A DNA stretch of 64,000 bases from Carposina sasakii (Eukaryota > Arthropoda > Insecta > Lepidoptera > Carposinidae), in assembly GCA_014607495.2 (NCBI GenBank), contig CP053167.1, forward strand, positions 4,092,001-4,156,000, written 5' to 3'. The stretch's first letter is position 1; each line of letters starts with the position of its first letter. This document shows, one piece after another, positions 45,301-57,300 of this stretch. The notes beneath the pieces are model-generated. The model was given only the letters and a program-made list of their open reading frames with translations. It had not been told where the DNA came from and made no database searches. Position numbers and translations under genes: made by a program.

Positions 45301-48300
45301 ACTGCATTAGGTATGCTAATCGCCTACCAAAAAGGAACTGGACAGTAAAAATACCGGCCATGTTAGTCGTGTAGACACCGAAAGATAGACGAACAGTGCA
45401 ACTGGCTGGACGCTACAGAGCGGCTGCCTGGGGTAGGAGTAAGACGAGATGGAGGTGGCGGTATGATCTCGATCTGAGTTGAACTGCATCATGAAAAGGC
45501 CTTTGGATAGCAGTAAGACTCCTATGCTATATATTATAATGTCAGTTCATCACCTTTGTATTTTTTAAATTTGACTACAAACTTAGGTTACTTGTTAAAA
45601 AAGGTTGTCGCGCCATAGGATAGCACCTTTTAAAATTCTTATTAGTCAGCTGTTGGTAAGCTTTTTCATAATTATACCTTTTGAATTTAGTTTAATGAAA
45701 TGTGCGCATTACGTGAAATCATTATTTTGAATGAATAGGAAAGAATCAGGAAAAAAAATTAAAAACCTTTTGGTAATTGTACTTTGACAATGCCAAGTTG
45801 ATGTTTGTTGTTTTGTCTCAAATTATTATTTATTTATCTAGTTGAATTACTGAAATATACACGTATTATAGTTTTTTTTATGCATTTCCATTTAATAATA
45901 AGGTGATTTTAAAAACATTACAAAATGGGGCATAACCCTGAAGCCGTAATTTTTTTAATGGGTCTTCCTACCCATGAAGGTAGAAAATGGGCTGTACTTT
46001 TACATCTTAATAGAAATAATACCCAGTTTCCAGTCATCCTGTATACAAAAAGACAAAATATCAATTACGGTGACATTATTAAATTACGGTGGCCCTCTTT
46101 TTTGCCACCGGAGCCACTGGAGTTGCGACACCGTTCTTAGAATTAATTAATAAAGTACAAATTATAACGGACACTATTATTCTAAATGTAATAATTCGTA
46201 AGCAATTACGTCGATATATCTAATCTTTAATCATCTGTAAAATTTCTTTTTAAACAGCCTTTTAGTTTTTTAAATACACATGACACCGTTATATGATAAA
46301 TTTGTATTCCTGCGCCACCGCAGGTTATACTTACGTTTTTGGCGGGAAAACTGTTCAGTGTATCAAACATCGTTGTACTTGGTATACGATAGCTTGACAG
46401 AGCAGTGCGGGGAAAGATAGCTTAGCATCTATCTCATTCATTATGATGAAATAGTGTAATGTTCAAAATGCGCCAGCGTTATTGACTTTTTCCGCGGGAC
46501 ATTTTTAAAAAGCTGTTACAGGTACTACCGGGTTAAGTTAAATTACTGCTCATGGTGTAAATAATAGTGTCATTTAATGTATTTTCAAAATATGTATGTA
46601 TTCTGTTAAATTAATTCACCCGAAAATTGAAATAGCCAAATTTATTTTTGCAAATGAAGTGGGGACATAGCACCGCAATTAGATTTAGAGCCTTTGATAA
46701 TTTTTTTAATGCGTAAACAAATAGATTTTGGTCTTAAGTTTTAAACGTTAGCCTAGATCACTGTCTGAACTTAATGAAAAAAAATTAATAAATGTGCATT
46801 TTGCATTTTCCACTACGATTTTCATCCACGCCGCGCTAAAAACGTACCTGGGAAATTCACCCATAAGCGCAAAAACAAAATAATAAAAACACGATCTAAA
46901 AATCCAGCCGGCACGTACGGTAAATGAAGATATTTGCTAAAACCAAATATGGCGGCTAACGCAGTTGAAAACTGCAGGCACTGAGGTATGCGACGGTCGC
47001 ATAATGCGAGTGCGGTTAAGGTATGAAAACACATAATTGCTTGCGTTTCCAAGGTCCGATACGGAGGTCGTTCGTAGTCGCCCTCGCACGCGTCCGGGAA
47101 AAACATTCTCGGGTTACAAGCGGGATTCGTATGGACATGGGTTTAGGAGAAATTTACACTTGGAAAGATTTTACAATCCCTATGATGATATCTTTAAAGA
47201 ATTAAGAAAGCTGTAGTGTGTAGCTTTAGACAAGATGGAGGTAAAAGCTTAATGTTTAGACATAGGCATCAATTAAAAAAAAATCCAGCATAGTAAGCAT
47301 TTGATAAGATATTCTATAGACCAATTTAGTATTAGTATCACAACATTTTTAAAAAAATATATCAAATTAGTGTTCATAAGAAAAGTCTTATCATACCTCA
47401 TATTTTCTCCGATCATCACTATCATAGTTTTCTAGGAGACCATTTTATATATTTTGTAAAAGATGTTACTAATCATACCGATTATTATGAGATAATATTT
47501 ATAGTCAGCTAACAAAATCAATCGTTAAAATTTTACATTAATATCATTGGAATATATTAGCTATGTATTATGATCATTTTGCATCATTGTTTTCAATGCC
47601 TTTTCCTTTTGCAGCATTATCCTCTTCAATCGAGGTATGGTCACGTTAGGCAAACTGAGTTTTATGACGAGGTGTAACTTTAGCCAGGCTCAGGAACAAT
47701 GGGTGCGCACGCGCTGAGGTCGCGCGGCCGGGGTCGAGGACGCGAATACTGCTCCGTCCTTCATACGGAGTTATAACATGCTTTATAACGTCCGAACTTA
47801 CATTGGATGAAGTAAAAACTTCAAAATCATTGGTAATTTTAATTTCTTCATCAGTACTGTCAATTATATTTTCTAAATTGTGATTAATGTTCGTTTTTAC
47901 ATATCTTTGCAATGAAAAATATATTGTTTTAAATTAAGCTTTAAAACTATCCCAAGTACGATTAAATACGAAATCTTTAAATTTATTTCCATTTAAAGTA
48001 CGCTCTCTCCATCATAAAACATTACAAACAAAGCATTCTAAAAGAAAGATTTTCGACTTCGTTAACGTATGCATTCGAAGCGGTCTAGCGAAACTCACAT
48101 GTCATCCGTTACAACAAAAATCTGAACCTGTCCAGCCACAAAAAAACCGCGGTTAAAAATGTGACAAAGACCCACGTGTCTGGGCTGTCAACCGTTTATG
48201 ATTGAGGCAGAGCGGGGCACATTCCAATGCCGACATAACCCGAGGAAACATTATTAATAAACCAAAGAATTCCTGAGCTTGTTTTATTCTTATGTGAGAT

Positions 48301-51300
48301 TTACAGGGACAATGCGCTGCTACCGGGCTACGCTTTCGAGATTAGATAATGTCAAATGGTTCTTTGTGTTAACTAATGGTAAGGTACACAAGGTTTTTGG
48401 GCTTGCGTGGGTGAAAAATGGGTTTTGTTTTATACTAATCTTAATTCTATTAGTGTGTATTACGTTCAAGTTTGACTGGCACTGTTTAGAAATACATTTC
48501 TATTAAATTATATTTGGTTCTCTTCTGAGTGTACACATTTAGTTCCGAACATATAATTTATGTTCTGAAAGTTTCTTATACTTACATTCATGTTTCTTTG
48601 TTTAGCTACTTATCCAATGTATAGTGTAGTACTCGTAATAATTGTATTTCTCTACTCTGTGATATGAATATGAGATGCTGTCAGAATTTACCAGTTCTCC
48701 ACTTGGATCACTTATGTAGCTTGTAGAACTACTTAAAGGGTATTATTACAATACAGTTCAGTTAAAAATAGGCAAAACTTGCCAAGCATATTAATGAACT
48801 TGTTTTTTAAATGGCTGAGGTTAGCATAATCATCATACTCTACATAGTTCTTCTCATCTGCAAAGGGATGCCTTTATGAATAACAAATTACAATAAATAA
48901 AAAAAACAACTGAAGTGTCAGATTCAATTTCGATTCTACATGCGTTTTACGATTAACCCTCTTCCAGTGGGCGTAGTATCTACTCTTTTAAAATTACATA
49001 TACCTTCAAATAAATGTTCAAATCTCCTTTTAACATTCTCAAAAGGCTCGTTTCAATTATAACTCTTCAGAAGCAGGGATAGTCGCCCTAAGGCTTGCAT
49101 GTAATTATTCCTACAATTTTGTTCACATCTCCCTTCAATTTGAACCGTATATTACTCATTATTTGTATACTCGTACAGTAGCCCGGCAATCATGCATGAG
49201 CAACTTATAATTATTCAAATGATTTAAAATGCTAGTTGACTTGTACGCCTTAAAAATAATGGACCGATACCGACGAATAGAATCTTGTTGAGACCAGAAC
49301 TTGTTTTAATACTAACATATAAGTTATGCCAAAATACCATCCCAATATCGCTTAAGCTGATTTCAAGGAAATCGTCGTCCATAATCTCTAATGAATTATA
49401 ACTATCAAAGGTTTCCTTTCCATGGAAAAATACTCCAATCTAAAGCATTTTGTCATTAAATCGTTCCTCGCTTGATCAAGCCATAAAATTAATAAGGCCT
49501 ATCCGGCTCCTGGGCTAACGCACCTCTGTTGTATCTACATGGCATCGATCACAGTAATTTCACTTTAAACATTTTAACAGTAAAAGAAAGTAAAGTAAGT
49601 GCAATTAATATCCAAATTCTCAGTAAAAATATTCATTTTAAAGTGGGAACACGTATTAAGCTAAAAGCTGAAGTTTAGTATGCAAGCCAGGACAACTGGT
49701 AACAAAATGGCCGATGTCGCCGTCCATTTGCGGAGGCGTCATTGGCTCCTGTATTTAATTGATTTCTTCATAACCAAAGAATTTAAATCACCTTAAATAT
49801 GTTTTAAAGATTACGCGATGTTTTCAACGCGACTGCTCGTGACCGAGTACATGAACGTTTTTAAAATTCCATCGGCCGTACGATAACGATGTCTTTACCC
49901 GTTAATATTATAGCCCATGTTTTAGTGTACGGTAATAAAACTGTATATTTTATAATAAAAAAGACAACTATAGAAAACGTGTGTCCATTATGATGCTGAT
50001 GGAGTATTAACATCTCTGAAGAAAAGTTACAAATTGTAAAGGGAATATAAATATGTACCTACTCAAAGAATAGCAATGTGTTTTCATTTAAAGGTGTTTC
50101 AAGAAATCGGAAGCTGACAACAGATTAACAGTAGCATTAACAAAACTGCAGGATCACAAGGGACATCCTATAGCATATTATATATGTTCATTGACATGTT
50201 GCTAGTTTATAGCCTGAAGGAATGCCCAAGTTCCTTAGTCAACTACATGATAATTGTCTACTGGAAACTGCCAATGTGGTGGAAATGTAAATTGCTAGGT
50301 TCATGAAAGGTGATTTTAGACCTTGATAAAAATAATCAATTGACTTTATCTATAATCATTACATTCCTTGTATGTAGGTTTACAGCTCCAAATGGATCTT
50401 GATAAATAAAGAGAGATACATTCCAACAAATATGTAAAACACATCGCTACGTTCTGATCGCTTGAGAAAATTGTATCACATTTTTCAATGAGATTATAAT
50501 CAAATATTTAAATACGGACTTTCTGTATTGTTATGATAAATTAGTAGATTCGGATAGTTTATGTTGTGAAAGAGGACCGTTATACACAGTGGTTTACTTA
50601 AAGAGAAGGGATTTCTTTTACATCATTTTAAGTTCGCTACTGAACATAGGCCTCTCCTAACAACCTCCACTTTGACCTGTCGGAAACGGCCTACATCCAG
50701 CTGATGCCCGCGGGCCCTGGTCATCCATTTTTCAAGCTATTTGCCCTACCCACTGTCACCTAAGCTTGTTAGACAATTGGGCTATGTCGGTGACTGTCGT
50801 TCGTCTACGGATCTTCTCATTCCCCGAGAAACCCCGAGGAATACATCCTCCATTCTCTCGAGTTCTCCATTGCTTGCCAAGCCAAGAATTAGCCAGCCTT
50901 TTGATCATTCGATACCTCGATTAGCTATTTTGGAACGACCTTAAAGAGCGTGCGATCCCAGACCCCCATGCCCCATAGTTTCAACCCCAAACGGCTCAAA
51001 TAGGTAGTTGACACTGAGGTTTTTACAACAGTTACTTTAGGTAGTCTTATATGTTTATGACAACTGTATAGTATCAAACGATTAATATGAACGATATGCT
51101 AATGGATTTAATTAATGCCACACCGTACCGTACATTTACGATGAAAAATATTTTATCCGCTTTGCATATTATCAAGATTTTTTAAAATGAAAATTATATT
51201 TATAGAGTTTTATTCAACGTATCCAAAGAATTCAAACAAATATATTCATGGAAATGCCCAATACCTAAAACTATCAGATAATCCGGGTAGCCAATAAGAC

Positions 51301-54300
51301 AGCGTATCTACAAATATGCGTATATTAACTGATTGTACCATCATCAACGCAATCACCTCTGCAATCAATCCCACGTCTTATCAGTCAAATACCAAACCAT
51401 GAGCCACAATAAACAAACAAAGAATTCTATTGGCCTTCAGTATTTGTTAACAAGTCAATTTTCCACGGCATTAGAGCATTAAATTGACATAATAACATCC
51501 CACACACAACTGCGAGGCTGCAAGCGTGCCTATGGATATATCATAATCAGGGCAGCATCTAGGATTCTAGGCTATATATTACCTTTAACGTCACACAGTG
51601 GCGCAAGATGGTGTTCTGAACTAACAAATAGTCCATTCGTTACAGGTTGTAACTTCTGCACTGGACTGCACTGCAAGTCGATTGTAATTGCGCGATGATG
51701 CAGGTTGTTTAAATGCTCATGTCCATTTACCTATCTCAGCTTGCATCGGTGATGTGAAAGGATGCTGCGATCCAGATGTAAATGGCCTGACCTGCATCGA
51801 TTTAACGACTCGGAATTTATTCTAAGCCCCTTCTTTATGGTTTCCGACGCATTCACTATTAAACTCCATCGAATTGTAATTAGTATGTTGTATGTACAAC
51901 GGTATATGTTTCTGATTAGTTTCATGTTAGTTTGATTCTTTCTACACTGGAATGACGTAAAACGCTTATCTAATACTCATCTGGACTGTCACAAATATTA
52001 AATTCATTATTAACTACCGCTATTAATATAAGTGGTATGAAATTGTTATTGGGACTTATTCTATCATAATTTTACCGGAAATTGTTCTCTGATATGTCAA
52101 GTTTGGTGATAGTTACTATAATATGCTAAGACGCTGGGTGGTTTAGTTTACGTAAGACGAGTACATAAGTAGGTAAATAAAATTCCAATGACGTTATATC
52201 AAGATTATTATTTAATAGCTACGTTACTCAAGCAACTTGCCAATATAAAATTATGAACATAATTTTCTAATCGGTAAACCGATAAAATATTCTTAAATGC
52301 GAATAAAGCATATAATATAAATCCGATCCAGATTCCAGAGGCATTGCGATGAACGGAAGCAAAAGCAGTAAATAACCTAGCTTGTTAATTGCAAGCTACA
52401 ATGTAGTACCTACTGGACATAAAAAACTTGGAAGCGGGCAGCGCCGAGGTTAAGGTTTGCCCGTACATTCCTACCGATCTCTCTCAGCCATGTTTTTTTG
52501 TTCAACATCTTTTGCCCGCAGCGTAACCTGGTGGCAGGATCATAACTATATTTATGGAAGGTTTGTTTCGTTTTAAATTTAGTGTAATGATGAGTCTGTG
52601 CTCCCGTGCCGAGCACACTTCGTTTAATCGCCACAGTAAAGGTTGGAGTTAACATTGTTGTTGCCTGTCGACTATATCAGATTTACTGTCGACGCTTCTT
52701 CTCTAACATTAGTAGCTTGCGAGTTGTTTCTTTTACGAGTTTCGAGCTCGCTCGCACTAAATGTGTTTTTTGCTTATGTCGATTTAAAAGCAGTTTCCAA
52801 CGTACGCTAGGAGATATTCAATTCCCAGCAGTCGTTATCCTTTACCAGCTCATTTGTCTGATGTTTTCCTAAAATCACTTACAGCGGGTTCAATTTTGTT
52901 TTTGTTTATATTTTTCGTTCGTCATTTTGCGAGTGATCTCGTTAAGTAGTGTTCTGTTATGCTTCACAATAATGAACATTTTGACCTTAAAATGTTGCTT
53001 GATTATTTATCTTATATTCAGGTTATAAGGAAATTCTGAAATATTAAATTCTCAATCAATGAAATCATCGACTCTACTCATATAATATGATACATAAAAA
53101 TCCTTATTGGCCTTCGAATTTATTTAAGTTATGAACAACCTTGACTATCAAAGAGTCAAAACAAAATAACTGGAAGTTAGCTCCTCCCCTTCATATGTGC
53201 GCCGGAGGCTGTCCACGTCGACCTTCATTCCAGGAAGGTCCCGGGTCAGTCATAATAACAGCTCCCAGAAACCTTCAATTACAATCAAAATACTACAAAT
53301 TACGCAGACCCCTTTTTTGAGCATTTTAAATCAAAATTGTACACCAGCCAACCGGTTGTTAGGTGGGATACAAAATATTCAGGGTATACGCAATTAAATA
53401 TGTATTAGTGTTTGTTGCTCGAACATTTGAATAATTGCCATGCTAAAATGATTTTGCGCGAGCCGGCTTGACAATGCGCAAATAAAGCAACAAGTCGCAA
53501 GGATTATACTTTCATGCGCTTATGTTGACAAAATTTGGATGATGCATAATGTAAGCAAATTAAATACCAGCTGCTATTTTTAGAGCCAAATTATGACAGG
53601 GTGACGTTGAATTAACCAATAAATTTAAACAATTCCGACATATTCAAACACCATTAATTCGTTGGCTGAAGATTTGAGATTAAAATACCTACATATTTTA
53701 TTCGTAATTATGGTCCTCTGTAACCGGATAGATGTGATATCGTGGTGGCGCACGCGCATAATTTCTCGGAATCAACGAGAGATGGAGCTGCTGTACGTTC
53801 CGCGAAAAAGTTTCGACCATATTTTGTTCTCGGGTAGTGTAATGGAGGAAAACAATCATTCATATGAATCGAATTAACGAATAAACGGGTAGGATACTTT
53901 CCACGCGTTCTCCTTCGATGATTATTTGTCACAAAAGATAAGTGCTTAAGCTTTCTTTGGAACGGACAAATTGCTGTCTTCTGAAAGACTGAGAACAGTT
54001 ATGATTTTGTTATTATTTTTACTAGCTAACTGGTTGGTGCTGCTGCAAAATTGCACTATTAGGACTGCAACTAAATCTTCCAGAAAAACTTTATTCTGTC
54101 AAGCTTAGCAATGTTTTAGCTAAATATTCTTTTGACTAAGATAAATTTATAAAAACACTTCTCCATTAATATAATCCGTTAGGATATGGTTGATCGTTTC
54201 ATCTTTAAAAATTGTGCTGAGGGATTCAGCTTTGTTTGCCGAGATTTGGCTAGTGTATAGCTATCGGGATGAAGAATAACATTGCCAATATATAATTTAG

Positions 54301-57300
54301 AAAAGAGACGGTAAAATTCGTCATCCGAGCAATTGACCCGGCGGCTTAGTGGTTATAGCGGCTGGCACGGTTTGCAGTGGTCGTGGGTTCGATTCCCACT
54401 CGGGTGAAGAATTTTTTCCATTTTCTTTATTAATAATTTTAAAATATTCTTTACTTAAGGAAATATTCTTTGTATAAAGGCTTTATCGGTGATCTAAGCA
54501 ATTTATTATGCAATAATATCAACATATATTTCATCAATAAAGTTGTCCGTAATGGTCTTTACTTAACCAATTTATTTAACAGACCTAATACAAGAATAAA
54601 TTATTTAAAGATTAAACATAAATATGATCATAATACGCACTATATTATTATTATATTAGAAATGGCCACTTAAATCTACTGTTAGCTATCCATTATTTCG
54701 TGATCAGGCGCGAGTTACCGCGAGATGATTCTACGAACAGATCCAACAAATTCTACGAAGGACTCATTCTTTTCTATATTAAATAAGTCATCTACTAAAC
54801 TGAAAATAAATTTTAAATCGGTGTATATCGTATACGTGTAGCATATCATCTTTGCATTAATGAAAGCTAAAAACATTCATCGCTTCATTTAGTCCTACAT
54901 GTATGAAACATTAATAGATAATCATTTGCCACAGTCTCTATGTCTGAGAAGAAATCCTTATCCTAATCAAGTAAATTCCGCACATGGTACCACTCAATAT
55001 AAAAAAACTTGGGCTGAACTGACCATTGACTACTTAAGAACACTCTTGTACACTTTACGAACACAAGGATCGCCTTATTCGACATGTTTTAACTAAACAC
55101 GTATTGCATAACCTCATCCAGGACCTAGCTAGCATCTTCCTTGCGCAAGCGACCATCACGTCCCGTCTCTTGAACCAAGTGTGCACATTCAACCACATCA
55201 TTTTCAACTACATCAAGCTGTACTTCTTACGACTCGGACATAAAGGTTTCTAATAGTTTGTCGTAATGTTGCCTGACTGCATAGAGAATGTGGTTTTAAT
55301 TATGTGGACATACCTACGCGTAGTTCTAGTGTCGCGCGATGCTACTGTGCAACTATTAAAGATAAACTGGCGAATTTTTATGTGCCTCCAGCATATTAAG
55401 TGACCATAGAATTGAATTGTTCTACGCAGTCTGCAAATGCAATTTTCTCGAGCCGGACCATTTTATTGCTAGTTTTTGTAGCTTTGACTATGTAAAATAG
55501 TTAAATTGCAATTTATATCAGAATCTAACGATTGATAAATGAATACAGCTACTAATGCATTGCATTTACAATTTAATATTTTTCAGTAAGGTACATACAC
55601 AGAATGACTTTGTTTTTCCGAATCTCTACAGGTTGAAGGTTTCCCATTGCACGGCGCAAATTCGGAATCTATTCACGGAACCATCTTTACGGGGAATTAG
55701 GACGCTTATCGAGTGATTGACTCACATCCCAACACGCTCGACATGCTATAAATGCTGCTGTATATCCAAATATACGGATATCTGCCAGTAAAAGTGTGGT
55801 GGGAGACTGGTGTGATTCATATTTAGATATGTAATATGTCTGCAATCATGAAAACGTTTGGCGTCTGTTAGTCTTCCTATGTAGTTGGATTTCTGGGCGT
55901 TGTCTTCACAAATGTTTCTTTCGTTAACAACAATAATCATGGAAATAAATCAAATACTATCTCTGGCTTAAAACTTTAATTTCTTAAAACCCTTTTTACA
56001 CAACTTTCTGTAAGATTTTATCTAAGCCTCTGTCTTAATTTTATAAATGCTGATTCTTTTAAGCTAAAGCAGTCATTGTTTACATTATTTCAAGTCAGTG
56101 ATTCATCATTGACTTACAACTACTACGCAAACGTAGTACATATAATAGAATTGGCATGTCGAGTTTTCCGCCCGAATGAAGCCGCATAATATACGCCTGC
56201 TTATGACACAAATCTTTGGTAATAATGTGGAATTTTACGCGTTTAGATTTCGCGGAATCGAATAGCCAATATTTCTGTTAAACAGTATTGTGCATTCCTT
56301 TTTATACACTCAGCTTCACTAGTTAGCCTATTAAGCCTCACGTGGTAAGTAGAGAGCCTACTACCGGTTTTCGGGCGCAAATACAACAATCTAGCGACCG
56401 GTAACGAATCAATTAAGATATATTTGATTAAAATTCTAAATTGCAGCCTATTACAATACCTGAAAAAGGTGACTAGGTACCCAACAGGGTGTTTTTTTTA
56501 TGGCCACCTTTAACGAAGGGTGCGTACTCTATACATAAAATAAACTAAGTTTATGCCAAAAAAAATGCTGGGAAAAAAATTTTTTTTTTTTGAAAAAAAA
56601 AAAAATTTAATTACTTGATCTGGCGAAATTTATAGTGTCTAGTGTTTATGCTAGTTTATTTATAGACAGATATTAATTATTTCTCGTGAAAAAATCTTGC
56701 TACGTGCGTCTATGTGCATTTATGCAGAAAAACGCAGTCTATTTACTCAACTTTGGACCTTAATATTTTGGAAACCACACACTTCCCAGGTATGCTTCCA
56801 TGGAAAAAAATGATCGTGATGATGAGGAGATTCCGTAGTTTTCGGGAACGTTGACGACCAAAAATCATCCTGTATAGTTGGCAAATAAATATTTGATTTT
56901 ATTTGATTATAAAGATATATCTGAGTCATTCTAAATAGCTTAGAAACCTGTCGGTTATAGATTTAGAACCTCTAGATCATCCTTAACCAATCCTTTGGTT
57001 AGACGATGAGTATTCTCTAGAACTATGTGACCAGTCTACAATTTAAAGATGACGATGTAAAGTGACCACATCCAGATCTAAGGTCGCAGAAGGTATAATC
57101 AATCGATCTAATATAACTTTTTGTTTACATACATTAACCTGTTTATCAATCAATTGACGTCAATCGGGAGGTTATCAACTATGAAGTCCCTAATAGGGAG
57201 CATGGGGTCGCATACCTACGTCAATTCAGTTGTATCAAGAAACGCATATTCATACTGATAACTCGGATTTTAATGTTTCATTATCGCTGGACTAAAGTCT

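Noticed and set aside
47646..47912. 88-codon minus-strand ORF with an internal gtaagt donor-like site
   Set aside because: No acceptor with a good pyrimidine tract, no domain, and no place in kibra, whose exons already join in phase.
52606..52872. 88-codon plus-strand ORF
   Set aside because: No domain or start context support; likely chance in a slightly GC-richer patch.
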